NCBI GenBank assembly: GCA_950295325.1
Contig: OX485809.1
Location: 27,852,144-27,916,143 of the forward strand
DNA from: Polytrichum commune
Lineage: Eukaryota > Streptophyta > Polytrichopsida > Polytrichales > Polytrichaceae
DNA: 64,000 nt
Direction of reading: 5' to 3'
The translations under genes were made by a program, and so were the position numbers. This document shows, in pieces, positions 24,091 to 36,984 of this stretch. Under the pieces are notes generated by a model. That model did no database searches. It was not told where the DNA came from and saw nothing but the letters and a program-made list of their open reading frames with translations. The number at the start of each line of letters is the position of its first letter. Positions within the stretch are counted from its first letter, which is position 1.

Positions 24091-26212
24091 TATGAAAGTT
24101 TGTTTTGAACCACTTTATATGGCAAGGTCACTTTGGGATAGATTTTGACCAACTCAAGGGCCATGTTTCTTTAATGGGTTCACAACAATGAATCTTCAAA
24201 TTGGTGAACAAATTCATTTTTAGATTTTTTTGCAAATGAGAGTTAGATTGGACAATGTTCATTGAGTACTTGTAATTAAAAAATGACCAAGAGATTATCA
24301 TATAGTTATTCCACATGGAATCTATTAAGGCGTCATCCAAACATTTGTAAACCTTGTGAAACCATCAGCTTTTAAGTAGAATGTTCATTTTGTAACCATG
24401 TGCAGTTGGGGTTGATTAAAATGGGTTGTTTATCCAAATTTCTTGAATAATTGGCACCTAGTAGATATAATGGCATTTTGAGGCATTGTTTGAGACCTTA
24501 CATGTAAATATAATTTACACCATGAACTTATTTTATAGAGTTTATTTTTTTTGCAAATTATACCATTTATCAAAATCAGGATTTTGACATTAATCCGTAA
24601 CAAAACAACAACAATACATTAACAATACGTGCAAATAAATTTGAATGATACTTGGTTGCAACACTATCTTGAAACAATCCAACATTTTCCTGAAACTCTC
24701 CACAACCACCCCAACCCTACACATAAGAACAAATCATCATCAAGTCAATGTTACTACTCACTATTTGCTAAGAGACCCTCCGTGATGTTGGAACCTCTAT
24801 CACCTTCTGATCTCTCTATCGCTTTCTAACAAGCTCGACTCTTTCCCAAGTCTTTGACAAGCACCACCACACTTGGGGGTTGGACTCTCCATTGGAAACC
24901 TAAATGACATGTATGGGTCACTATGAAATTATTACCCCTATATGAGAAGTTTATAGAGAAAACAAATATAAATTAGTTGACAGTAGGCTAGGAAATGAAC
25001 TCATGTATTTATACTAAGCTTCTCAATTTAATGTGCCAAATGCCTCCACTACATATAAAAAATAAAAATCATGTTTGAAATAGGCCTTTCTTGCATATTA
25101 AATCAACTTTCAATTTCTAATTAAATAGTCATTGGACATTTTTTCATCCATAGCATGTAACTCAACGATTGCATCAAACAAACAAAAACAAGAGCACAAT
25201 AACTTAGCCTTAATGTGGACAACAAAACTCAAGGGAACCCATGAGTGCTCCAAACCCTACCCAAGAATGTACATGGTAGTCATTACGGACTATTACCATA
25301 TGACAATAATGAACAAAAACGTGAATTGGATGAAACTAACACTTCTATTATCAAAAATTTCCTTAAACTTGAAGGTTCCCTTTTGTACATCTACGTTTAT
25401 TAATAGCCTCTTTAAATGTACACATTGAAGAAAAATGATACCTCTCCCTTATGTATATCACGTACACTAATGTCTCAAAGAATGCCCATGCTTACCTTCA
25501 TGTTAGTTCACACATGCTATGGAAAGTCCACCCCTTGGGCCCCCTCGCGGCCCCTCATACCCTAGTAAGTATGTCTTGCCCTAGTCCCCTTGTAAGGTCC
25601 CTTATCAAAAAATATTGCAATAAAAATTTATAAGTTATTATGAATCATGAGACCATAAATGAAAAAGCAAGGGGACTGAACCTCATCGATCACTTGATGT
25701 CATATTTGTCATGAGCATACTTCCCCTTCAAGTCAAATGATTCAACCATCAATACATCTAAGGTTCATCCATAGCCAACATCTAAATTCAATGATTTCTA
25801 GTCAATTAAAGTTGTTTCTCATCCAATCTAACAACATTCAATGAACCTCACATGAATTCTACATTCCTCCAAATATTTTAGCCCTTGCTTATAATTTAAA
25901 TCACATGCTACCTATACATTTTACCTACCCTATTTTTGATATAATATTATAAGGATCATTTCATCCAAGCTATAGTAACTCTAAAATTTGTTAAAAAATA
26001 AAAAAATAATTGTGTAATTGAATTGAAAAGAACATATTTTTATTTTTCACATGGTTTCATAAAATTTCAATAGTGACCTCCCCATGGTGTAAACTTGACT
26101 TTTGGGAACAAACAAGCATAATAGGCTCCCCACAAATGTAAAGGCTCATTTCTTCTCAACCTTCCACTGTCATCAATTATAGTATTTATTATTAATAACT
26201 TCCTATTTGGAG
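24091..26212. other. Intergenic, nothing recognised
   Basis: Long AT-rich stretch with only short chance reading frames. No repeat end or domain was found. Confidence 0.4.
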
Positions 26213-26462
26213 TTTTGTGTTCAGCCTACCTTCAAGAGGTGGTTTTTGAAAATAGTCCAAGTGATCAATGAAACACGATCCATTTGATACCACGTAGGAA
26301 TCCATGTAGACTTTACATCCATCTTGCATTCACATACTCACTCCGTTGGTCCCTCAAGCATAGTGTGAAGTGAACTTGGACCGACTCCATCTTTTCCACC
26401 AATGAGAGGGCTTGAAGTGCAATGGTCACGGGCTCTCAGTCTCGTGTGTGAAGTGGCCCTTA
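26213..26462 (+). repeat. R3 dispersed repeat, copy a
   Basis: Matches 30,603-30,861 closely: aagaggtggtttttgaaaat, aggaatccatgtagacttta, ctccgttggtccctcaagc and gaagtgcaatggtcacgggc with ctctcagtctcgtgtgtgaa. No coding capacity. Class unknown. Confidence 0.85.
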
Positions 26463-27081
26463 GTGTTTACCAAGTAAAGTCTTTCATGGTCTATATTGTC
26501 CACCAATTTCTTTGATGTTTGTCAGTAAAGTATGAAATTTTAAGCAAAGCTGCATTGCTTGATTTCAAATATTAATAAACTCCACACTAAATACTACCAT
26601 AGACGGTGTTGTGTCGTGGTGTGTCCCATGGAAACTTGAAAATTTAGACCACTTCCCATGTTTGTTTATTTCCAACTCGACTTTCCTACATCATTTTGGA
26701 TGATCAGGCACTTGTTAGCACTAACTTGAGGAAACATCCAAAGGTTCAAAAAATTCTAAATTCCATTAAAATATGAGAAGGCCCAACTGTGCCAACGATC
26801 AATGGGGGCAAGTAAGGGCAACTCTTAGGATATTATGCTAGTTTTCTATATTTGTTGGGTGATAGATTGGGCATAGACTCTCAAAGTTTTTGCATACTCA
26901 CGTTCATCATGAAAATAAATGTATCATGAGATTTTACAATTTTCCATTTGAACTCTTTATGAGCGAGTTAAACACGATATTCAATATTTTGAGAGAGTGG
27001 GATCCTCTCAAAATAATATTGGCCATTTGGACACCTAAAAGTCATGTTAGGTTGATAAATACTAGATTATACAGCAGACGT
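26463..27081. other. Intergenic, nothing recognised
   Basis: No supported gene. Confidence 0.4.
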
Positions 27082-27402
27082 GTAGTTTCCATTAAAATGA
27101 GAGTATGTTAAGCTGGGAAATCGACTCATTTAGGTTGAGTCGACCTAAATGAGGACAATATTTTGTCAATTTAGGTTGAGTCGACCTAAATGAGGACAAT
27201 ATTTTGTCAATTTAGGTTGAGTCGACCTAAATGAGGACAATATTTTGTCAATTTAGGTTGAGTCGACCTAAATGAGGACAATATGTTAGTCAATTTAGGT
27301 TGAGTCGACCTAAATGAGGACAATATGTTGTCAATTTAGGTTGAGTCGACCTAAATGAGTCGATTTCCCAGCTTAACATACTCTCATTTTAATGGAAACT
27401 AC
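27082..27402. repeat. Foldback element: six-unit palindromic array inside perfect 51-bp inverted arms
   Basis: The arm gtagtttccattaaaatgag and its continuation (27,082-27,132) is repeated as an exact reverse complement at 27,352-27,402. Between them six units with a 41-bp period each contain tttaggt and acctaaa separated by 7 nt (tgagtcg), plus a gacaatattttgtc segment that is itself nearly symmetric. The last spacings carry small changes (tatgttagtc). Arm identity is complete, so the structure is young or maintained. No target duplication is visible. Confidence 0.92.
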
Positions 27403-27985
27403 GGTGGAATTTACGGCGGAAAATCAAATGTTATTTTTGTACTTGTACTCTACAACTTTCCAGTGGTTTTCATTTCATTCTTGGATTAATAGTTTGCTTT
27501 ATGTACTCTCAATTCACTGGAAAACTCTCATTTTAATGTATATTGTGTTGTTATGCTTGATCAAACTTGCTTGACTGGATGGAGCTCATGATTATGTTCA
27601 AAACATATGGGGGTTTTGATATCCACAAAAAATTTGGAAGGCAACTTGAATGCTTGCTTGCCAACAAATGGGAGGAGGTCAATATGTGTTCCGGGCAAGA
27701 GCTCATGAGTTGAGTTGCATGGCACTAACGCAAGGGAGGAGCACCAAAAAGCTAAAGAAACTCATTTCTCTTAGAGACGAAATTCATTTCTCTTCAATCA
27801 AAATGCCGGGAAGTTTATAAGTAGTGCACCACACGAATGACATTGCAAAAAATAATGATAAGTAATTTGATTATTTCCCTAATGCCACGCCGGGGTGGGT
27901 TATTTATTTATTTATTTATTTGTATTTAATAAATTTATTTGGTTTTGGGTGGTTTGTTTTTCGGTGGAGTCCTTGGGGGCAATAA
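27403..27985. other. Intergenic, short (atttatt)n run near 27,903
   Basis: A short atttatttattt microsatellite. No supported gene. Confidence 0.4.
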
Positions 27986-28530
27986 AATATTAAACCCTCA
28001 CACATTTACTTGTAATACTTTAGAACACAACCGCATTGTCATTTGGTAAGCACTCAAACAAAAAAGTGTTTCTCTGTGGACCAACTTTTTATGTTCCCAA
28101 ACTTTCCAAAAAAAAAAATTTCTCAATATCAATACTCAAAAAATTCGAAACCCTCACTCATTAAGTTGCAAAAACCTAGAATGCAAGTGTGTCGTCATTT
28201 GGTAAGCACTTGCAAAACCTAGTTATATATTTGGACCAAATTTTAACGTTCCCAACGTTTCAATTTTCTTGCTGTCTCAAAATTGAGACTGAAATATCCA
28301 ATTTTCTTAGACCCTCACCGATTAATTTGCAAATTAAAACCCTGGAACTCAAGTGTGTTGTCATTCTGTGAGCTTTTGAAAAAGAAAGTCTTAACATTGC
28401 ACCAAACTTTGAATTCCCAAAATGGTGGATGTTTTTAGCTTCAAATTTCAAACGGAAATCTCCAAGGATCGGAAACCCTCACGCATTAATATGCAAGCCT
28501 TTGGGATGCAAATGCGTTACAAGTACTTGC
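27986..28530 (+). repeat. Degenerate tandem repeat, about 160-bp period
   Basis: About 3.5 units starting near 27,992, 28,147, 28,310 and 28,473. Each begins accctcac[a/t/c/g]cattaa-like, then a gcaa run, then gaatgcaagtgtgtcgtcat-like sequence. Identity is low enough to indicate an old array. Confidence 0.7.
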
Positions 28531-28534
28531 TAAA

Positions 28535-29330
28535 TTTTGGATATGACCCCTCTTGGATGGGTTTCACATCCTCTTTACCTCACTTTGGTGGCATACATAT
28601 ATCAAAGGCATTGGGTATGGATGTTCTAAAACTAAGGCAACACAACTCACCATGAATGGGCTCGAAACAATTGGAGATGTTTGGGATGTCAATCGTAAAC
28701 AATTTATGCCAGTTAGAAGCAGAATTGGTCAAAAGTTCAGGTTGGGTGTGGGAGATTGTTGATACGAAATGAAGTTATTGATCCTATGATTTTTTTCAAA
28801 AAAGGAAGGGGCCTTCATTTGGACCCTTTGGCACAAGGAAGTTGCAATCAACTTACGAGAAATTAGATTCAATACAGATGTCAATGACAAATGCCGCATG
28901 TGTGCTCTTGACACATGGGAGATGATCGCACAAAGATTATGAGATTGCAAGGAGAGCTTAAGATTTTTCTATTGCAATGTCAACTCTATGCAAGTTAATC
29001 AGAAGGGGCCTTGGATAGTGCTTTGTTGTATCGCAGGACATTTGGCAAGAAAATTTTGGCTGATCTTCGCAAGTGCTCTAGATTTTGGCTCTTGCTTCGA
29101 AAAAACATTTGGATCGCAAGGAATGACTAACTTTTAGTCATTTTAGATGCGTTATTTCCAAAGTGATACATAACATCTTGCAAGGTCTCTTTGACTATGC
29201 TAAAAATGTGTGAGAGAAAGGGCGTAACTCTTGACAAGGAAAGCTATCTAAGATGAATCATGTTCCGGCAAATCCTACACTACTTGGGGTGGCAACAACA
29301 TCCTCTATCCTAGATGAAGTTCTCAAATCA
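28535..29330 (+). pseudogene. Decayed LINE (non-LTR retrotransposon) 3' region
   Basis: Several frames together read like the end of a plant LINE reverse-transcriptase polyprotein. There is a segment IGDVWDVNRKQFMPVRSR near 28,660-28,720, and a zinc-knuckle-like LWHKEVAIN then CRMCALDTWEMI then DCKESL near 28,825-28,960. This fits the zf-RVT type region that follows the RT domain. Frameshifts and stops interrupt it, and the RT catalytic core is not present. Family assignment is by motif pattern only. Confidence 0.6.
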
Positions 29331-29589
29331 TGTGGCACATTTGCTCGCCTAATATCATGCTTAGGTTATTTACCCTCTTGGCAGCTTTGTGGTGTCTTTT
29401 TTTTTGGGCACAACTTGAAGGCGGCTTTGTGGTGTCACCGGATGCACCAAGAGAGTTTCCTTGCTTCTTCTTTTTTTCCAAGTCCAAGTGACCTTGTCTA
29501 GATTTTTGGCAATCATGAAAAGAGTTTTCTTTTGTTTGCCTTAAAAAAATATCATATTTGGTATACTTGAGTGGTATGTGGTTAGGTAT

Positions 29590-29740
29590 GTCTTTAAGAA
29601 TGGACGCCAACAAGACACTTGTTCACAAGAGATTGGATTACATGCTCAAAATATATCAACCATTCTAGACTCAATAGTCAACATAATTGGGGATCTGTAT
29701 GATCATTTAGAACAAGAATCCTCACTGTGATAACTCCATT
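29590..29740 (+). repeat. R-long fragment
   Basis: The segment atgctcaaaatatatcaacc attctag and the following gatctgtatgatcattt align with positions 370-470 of R-long copy 1. Confidence 0.55.
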
Positions 29741-30264
29741 GGCGAGCTCAAGTCGGAGACGGCTTATGTCCTTTGTGGTGAACTCTTAAGTGCTCAACCA
29801 TAATGATAATAAGGTTTCAACCACCATTTTTGGGCATGTTCCATATAATGAATGTATTTCAAATTTTAGATTTCAACGCTAGGGTTAAGCTGAACATGTT
29901 CTTCACATTTGTAATAACTATGATAAGATAGAAAAAAGGAGAGATCAAGTGAAGAGGAGGAGATAAATTGCTCGTTTGCACATCAGTTGGGTTGGGTTGG
30001 GTTTGATTCACTTCAAGTCTCTCCTCATCCGACCCTACCTAATAGGGACGGAATTTGCAAAAAAACTCTGAACCACTTGTGAAGTACGCATGTTCACACA
30101 CTATAGTAGCTCATAACCCAGTCAGCATCATCCTATCTAAGTTATTTCCTACTGGTTACTCACACTTCATCACTATATTATTCATAAAGTCGCCATCTGG
30201 CAAAATTAAAAACATGCTTTGCTTTGCACGCACACATCTACTATTGCCTAAGGACCCAGTTGAT
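29741..30264. other. Intergenic, nothing recognised
   Basis: No supported gene. Confidence 0.4.
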
Positions 30265-30335
30265 GTTAGAAAGAGAGAGGGAATTATCGTATACAAGCGT
30301 ACCTCTCAATCATTCAACATAAAAGCCTTGAAATA
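30265..30335 (+). repeat. R-long fragment
   Basis: agagagagggaattatcgta with the following aagcgtacctctcaatcatt matches positions 290-345 of R-long copy 1. Confidence 0.5.
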
Positions 30336-30602
30336 ATATGCAGCTCGGCAGTCACTTTTTGGAGTTGATTTGACACTCGAATCCAAGAGACTCTTCATTC
30401 ACGTGTCCAAAGGCCATCCCAACACACCCTCCAAAATCAGGTAGTGCGGTCACGGATCCTCAAGTATAGTGTGAAGTCATATGTGACCGGGCCCTCTACC
30501 AAACGTTATTTCAATGAATTCTTAACCATGCGGGTCCTCACACATGATAACATAGAATAAATCAACGGTTGTGAGCGTTCGGAGTACCGTGGTCTCCCAA
30601 CG

Positions 30603-30861
30603 GTTTTGTGTTAGACCCACCTCCAAGAGGTGGGTTTTTGAAAATAGCCCAAGCGACCACGAAACATGATCCATGTGATGCCATGTAGGAATCCATGTAG
30701 ACTTCACATCCGTCTTGCATTCACTTATATACTCCGTTGGTCCCTCAAGCGTACTAGTATGAAAGAAGCGAACTTGGACCGGCTCCGCCTTTCCCACCAA
30801 TGAGAGTGCTTGAAGTGCAATGGTCACGGGCTCTCAGTCTCGTGTGTGAAGTGACCCTTAC
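30603..30861 (+). repeat. R3 dispersed repeat, copy b
   Basis: Second copy of the repeat at 26,213-26,462, with a short insertion (tactagtatgaaagaag) relative to it. Confidence 0.85.
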
Positions 30862-30981
30862 ACATCTCGTGTCATCGGGAAGCCTGCTCACGGTTCCAAT
30901 CACACTGCATGCCTGTTGGACCGTGTGACCGTATCATTAAGTAATTTGTCAGCAATGTGAAGTCAGGCCCCTTACAACACA

Positions 30982-31245
30982 ATGAACCGGGTGAACTGAT
31001 TGAGAGTTCCAGATGAACTGGTTGAGTTTGAGAAAACAACAACCAATGGAAGTTCAAAACTTCAGGAAAATTACTAATCGTTTAAAGGAAGAATCCTGTA
31101 GTATATATATAATATATATATACCTCAAATTAGTAAAGAAATACCAAAGGATAACAACACTAACAAAGGTTAACAACAAAGGATAACTGGGTTGGACTTG
31201 GAAACACTAGGATCTTGATCTTAGTCCTAAAATCTCCCTGAACAC
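30982..31245 (+). repeat. R2 dispersed repeat, copy d
   Basis: Matches R2 through gatgaactggttgagtttga, gttcaaaacttcagg, tatacctcaaattagtaaag and acactaggatcttgatctta. It is expanded by a tatata microsatellite near 31,100 and a short repeat of aacaaaggataac. Confidence 0.75.
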
Positions 31246-34204
31246 TGCAAGATGGGCACCCTTAGGTGTGATTTATAATGTTCAAATGTGCTTCAAGTCA
31301 CTTTGGGCTATATTATGCTGCTGCCGACACCTGTCCAATGAAGAAGACGTCACCCAATATAGTTACTGTTTGAGTTTCATTTATGTACCCGGAGTATCAT
31401 AACTTTGTACACCTTTGAAGCGAGTCTCATTCCAAAAATATGAATATATCTTAAGGTAGATGGGTTTTAAATGGTTACTGTTTTTTTACTAGCCCACTTC
31501 TCCTTGGATATGAAACACGCGATTAAGTACAAAATGGTTGGCAAATCCAAAGTGAGGTTGTTGTCATTGTCCTCATGATTTTTGGAACTCAGAATATCTT
31601 ATTCATTATCAAAGTGAAGATTCTTGTGTTTATCATAGGATTATATAGGTTCCCTCAATTATGTTGACTATTGAGATTAGAATGGTTATTATTATATTTG
31701 GAGCATCCAAACCAATCTCTACTAAACACATGTCGTTTTGGAATTTGTTCTTGGAGCCAACACCAGACCACATGGCACTCTAATATAGGTGTTTGATTAA
31801 GAGAAGTAATCAATTTAGGCATGTCTACCTCACCTACCCCATCTACCTTACTTTGCAAGTGACATGCAAGGGAATAATACACTCTAAACTCTGCAACATC
31901 ACGCTTGTGGCAACCAAGGTGCACATGATATGAAGGAGTTATGTAGTGTTAACATGGATGCGTGATACAAGAAGATTAGTGTAGCACGCGACATTATGAA
32001 ATAACACAAAGTCAACATGGCAATGATGACAACAATTACAAAAATAACAACGTAATGCGTGCGAACCTATGGTTTGACTTATTTGGTGATTTAATTTGAG
32101 GTCAGAGCCCATGATATATGAGAGGGAAATGTGACACAAGGAGTGAGTTTTAAACTGCCAACATTGATTCCCTAGGGTTACGGGATAGAAGAGGAGGAAT
32201 AACATTAAGGAGGCTGATATTATGATGGCGGGTAGAGTGTATTTTTGATACGCCGGTATTAGGAGTTGGTGTTGCTCGTACTTGGTAATTACAAGCGACC
32301 CCCAAGAGAAGCTTTCATGGGAGATAGCAATGTATGTTAGGAGGTTGCTGAGGTTGGCTAAGTAGGTCACAACTTGAAGAATCAAGCTTTAAATTTTACA
32401 ACTGACATCATTGGTGATTGTCATGCTTCCCCTAGTATTTGAGAATTCTGACAAAACTTTCGACCAAAAAGTCACATCTACACGGCAAGTATACAAGCGA
32501 GAGTGCAATCGCTCGAGGTGCTCGAGCTGTGTGCATGAGAGAAACTTCGCTTTGCTCACATTTGTAGTACTTACATCTGGGGTTGCACACAGATTCTTGG
32601 TTGCACACAACTGCAAGCTTTTGTAAGATTTGCACCCAACACATTTCGGAAGATGTGATGAATCATCTGCACAACAACTAGTACTTGGTGGAACTTATTG
32701 GACACACACATGGTTTTTGATTCATGAATTCGATTTGGCCTTTGTAGTGTTATGTGGCTTAGTTTAGAGACGGCCAATGTTGTGGAAGCATCCAAGTCAC
32801 CTGCAAGATTGGCTATTCCAAGAATCTGTTACCCCTTACCAGCGGCACATCCCAATGCCCTCCGTGTCAAGATCTACAGCTATATATCCTCCTTTTCCCC
32901 ATCCATGCTCGTGAATTTCAGCCTGAATCTAACCGGTAGAAGCATCTATGACGAACTATTCATGACACATATTCCTGGACTCCCCAGAAGTCAAGCTGCA
33001 AAGACGAATAATGTTACCATGCTGGTCCCTGGACATCATCATCAAATAAATGAGCCAGAGCTACCTCTTCGTCTAATTAATTTTGGCAATTTTGTGCATG
33101 CAATCTTATCATCTGGCTGAAGATGAATATGATGATAAAAACTAAGCTTATGTGATTGTAACACCCATGACGTGACCCCACTCGTGATGAACTGTGATTG
33201 TTGCTTATAAAGGGGTGGAACTAATTAGGGTAACTTACACAAAATAGATTTTCCCATGGACTGCCCCCGTACTGTCTGGTCTCATAAGATTTTGTATACG
33301 GAGCGGCCTCCATCGGTTCTCATGGGAGACCAGACCTATATCTGCAGAGACAATGATTTTTGTGATTGATTGATTGATGGATGTTTCAAGGTACCCTCAC
33401 CTGGCAGGCTTCTGTCAAGTAACAGGTGCACAGGAACAAGGGCCTTAACTGTGGGGAATAATTAAAAGTGCACTCCTAGCCTGGAGTTTACATTGGTAAT
33501 TAATTAAGTTGGCAGTATTGCAAACCTTTCTTACCGACCAACTTGCAACTGCTCCAACTGCTTCAACTACCTCATTCAATGCTCAGGGTGACTAAAATCT
33601 AAGTTTCATGAGAGTCCGTGAGGGTTCCAACAAGTGCGATTGCTGCACGTGACAGATTTCTCACGACGTCAATTTCATTTCATTTCATTTCTATTCAAAC
33701 TACATAGGCACGTTGGCGGTGCAAGTTATCCTCCCAACATATATAACTTGCAACTGCTTTCACAGCTGTAGCAGCAATCCGATAGACTTGTCAGGGTTAT
33801 GAACTCATTCAAGCGCTTGGAGTGTCGACACGTCACTACTAGCTAGCTAGCAGGCCTATGTTAACGATCCATTAACAAAATTGTAATGTTTTTATTATGA
33901 AAATACGATCAATTTTTGTAGACAATATATCTTGAATTGAAACAAATGCATTAGAAAACCATAACGGTTCTGAGACAAAAGAAGTTACGAATGGCATTAG
34001 AAAACATGCTGGAAAAATGTCGTTGAAGTTTTTGATATAAGATACGTTACAAAACTGAGACAATATTGTTAGTAATGCGTTACAAAACTGTGACTATAGT
34101 GTTAATAATGCGTTATTGCGTTCATTACAAAAATATCATAACACATTAGAAAATCCCGTCAATGTCTTCGTAATAACAATAGCAAAATGCATACATAGTA
34201 GGCA
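31246..34204. other. Intergenic, one unassigned 122-codon frame
   Basis: No domain-bearing gene. A 122-codon plus frame at 32,752-33,120 has a protein-like composition but no recognisable motif and no visible splice context. At 33,275-33,340 a short hairpin (gtctggtctcat ... atgggagaccagac) is present. The stretch is otherwise AT-rich. Confidence 0.4.
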
Positions 34205-34360
34205 GTCAAACCTACCCACATGTAGGGCCCAACATGAGTTTTCCAAGTGCCTAGGGTGCTAGCTTGGGATAAGTGGCAGCCATGGGGATTTTGAACTTGA
34301 GACCTCATGGGGTTCCAAACCAAGTGCTTAGCTATCAACTATACTCACATCACATGTGCA
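34205..34360 (-). mobile_element. tRNA-derived SINE-like relic
   Basis: On the minus strand: tagctaagcacttgg (A-box-like), then ccatgaggtctcaagttcaaa (B-box-like) within about 50 bp. The layout is the same as at 23,955-24,090 but the copy is more diverged. Confidence 0.45.
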
Positions 34361-34499
34361 CATAACTAGTAGGTAATCTACTTATTAGTGTTGAAGTCCA
34401 AACTAACACTTAACTTCTATCATAAATCAGTTAATAGAGTAGTAGAACTTATGTAACTAGTAAGTTGTTACTGACAACAACAAAGTTGTGAGAGTAAAG

Positions 34500-34690
34500 C
34501 TTTAGAAATAATGCTACTACAATTGTTATTGATAATGACAATATTTTGTTACTTAAACGTTAAAAAAGATGTTACAAAAATCATTATTGATAATGACAAT
34601 ATTGTGTTACTAGAAGGTTAGAAATGATGTTGCAAAAGTCATAAAGAATAATGATAATATTGTGTTTCTAAAGCGATACTAAATTGCTAG
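34500..34690 (+). repeat. Degenerate tandem repeat, about 65-bp period
   Basis: Three units share attgataatgacaatatt(tt/gt)gttact and gatgttacaaaaatcat. Related fragments occur at 34,040-34,110. Confidence 0.65.
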
Positions 34691-35020
34691 TACACTGTGA
34701 GAGATTGCATTGGAACTTTTACCTTGAATTACCCATGAACATTACAAAACCTATCAATATAGGTTGGCTAGCTCTTTGTATGTTGGGTGGGGCCGGGAAT
34801 AAGCCAAATTCTATTTGGAATTATACTTTATTTATTCTCTCAACAAAGCATTACACTAGCAGATTCAACCTACTAAACTCGGGTGAGGCAATGTCATTGA
34901 TATTATTAGAATGCGATGGTTGATAGCAGTTGATTAACGTTATGCATTCATTGAAGATCTATGATTATAGAATATTGGAATGACTTGGTGATTGGCAATG
35001 CAATCGATCGACAATTAAGT

Positions 35021-36980
35021 GGGGCCATTCACGGTTGGGGTACTACTTTTGGCCGTCTAACGGTGTCGGGTAGAGAGGGTTCCGCCTTGGGAAAGCACTG
35101 GGCTTCTGGCTGCAACTAGATTTTATCGGACCCGTCGAATCTTCTGGTCTTCAATCGAGTCTTCTGGTCTTCTAGTCTTCAATTTCTTCAATTTCTTCTA
35201 ATCTTCAACCTCTTTCCCGTCGACCTATCATGTTGCGGCTCTATATGGGTAAAGGGTAAGGGTAGTGTGATAAGAAACCACGGGCTTCGGACGGGTAAAA
35301 CGGGACGTCAGAACACGAGCTGACGTCCGAAAGATTGGCTCCTAAACTTTCAAACCCACGGTGACCAGCAATCGCACCTCACCAGTGGGAACGACAAAAA
35401 ACAACCTTGTGGGTGATCAATCCCACTTCGTTGTCACAAACAACCTTGTGGGTTATTAATCCCACTTCGTTGTCACACAGGAAACAAATTACGATGCAGA
35501 AATGAAATGCAACTAGCCTCCAAAACCGGCTTGGAATCACACACACAAGAAAAAGACAACGTGCCACAAGCAACCACACATTCGAGTCTTGAAGCCTTCA
35601 ATTCTTCAATCTGTCCGTCTTCTATGGTCGGTCGAAGTCTCAGCTCTTCTTTTAAGAACCAACAGACTTCCCTCCACTCAAACAAGCACAAATCTTGATT
35701 GCTAACTTCCAAAACAACAAGTGAGATCTCTCATGAATCACAAATCCCTCGTATTTTATTTCATATTCTTCTCAAAACAACTCACACCGTGAGCTTCGAA
35801 TCCACTTCTCTCTCTCAACAACTTCTCTCCCACAATAATCACATAACATCTTTCCTTCACCACCTCTCCCTATCCATGCGAGAGACAAAGTTCAATCTTA
35901 TCCTCATCACATGGCTTCTAATCACCCATTGGTCCAAAAAGTAACTGAAGATAAACTAAGTAAGACCAAAAAAAGGTAAAGTAAATGCAACACTAAGAGT
36001 AAAATGTGAGTAAACAAAAGGATAAAGGTAACTATCCACTTCTATCCACTTTTATCCTTTGGTAAAGGTAACTAAGAGTAAACTATGAGTAAATAAAAAG
36101 TTAAGCAACTTCTATCCACTTCTATCCTTAGGTAATGATAACTAAAATAAACTATGAGTAATAAAAGGGTAATCTACTTCTATTCTTTATTATTTTTCTC
36201 CAAGACCAAGAATCACAATGCAATATTAAATACATACACATCTATATAGTGTACGTATTTACATTACAACAACGGAAAACGGACTTTTTTTGGATAACTT
36301 CACATGCTTGGTATGCTTAGATTTGTATTATGAAGCATATTTTGGATCATACCTACATTTCATACTCCATATCGAGTACACTGACAAAGTTAATTTAGAA
36401 GGAATAGGGTCATCTAAGATATCATTTTGATTCCTTAAAGGACATTCAAGAGTGTTGTCTTAATTGTTCACCTTAGGATCAAGGAATGAAAAGGACAACA
36501 AGAATCAATCGAAACGATCCCAAATTTTTTCCTCACACTCATCGTTCAAGTGTGTACCAATAGAACCAAATATGTATTGAATAGCAATTGCCCAACTTTA
36601 CATGTGGCACCAAACATGTCCAAATATACATATACTCACGGCCACATATAAAAGGAACGTCTAGTATTAGAATTGGACAAAAAATTTTATATAAATGGAC
36701 ACATGACACTTTTACCAAGGTACCAAGATACATAACAGGAAATAATTGACCACCAATGCACACCTAAATAGCAAAAAAATGCCACTGATGTGGCCTACGG
36801 TTTAGGGTGATTATTAAATAATAATAATAAATATTTCTTGATAAAGCTTATGAACTATCTACTTATTTATGTAAAATTTATTGATCAAATAATAGTAAAT
36901 CATGATAAAAACCAAGATTAATGCGACAAAGTCCTTAAGTCCTTTGTCCCAAAAGTAGTACCCCAACCGTGAATGGCCCC
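35021..36980. mobile_element. 1.96-kb non-autonomous DNA transposon with perfect 32-bp terminal inverted repeats
   Basis: The left end ggggccattcacggttgggg (35,021-35,052 in full) is an exact reverse complement of 36,949-36,980. Both sides are flanked by aagt (35,017-35,020 and 36,981-36,984), a possible 4-bp target duplication. The interior holds a tandem duplication of a roughly 40-bp unit (acaaccttgtgggt..tcaatcccacttcgttgtcac) at 35,402-35,480, a short hairpin near 35,298-35,335 (ggacg/cgtcc) and repeats of aaggtaactaagagtaaact near 36,000-36,170. No transposase is encoded. The superfamily is not clear from the ends. Confidence 0.9.
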
Positions 36981-36984
36981 AAGT

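Noticed and set aside
32752-33120. 122-codon plus frame as a gene
   Set aside because: No recognisable domain, no splice or promoter context and no homologous copy in the window.
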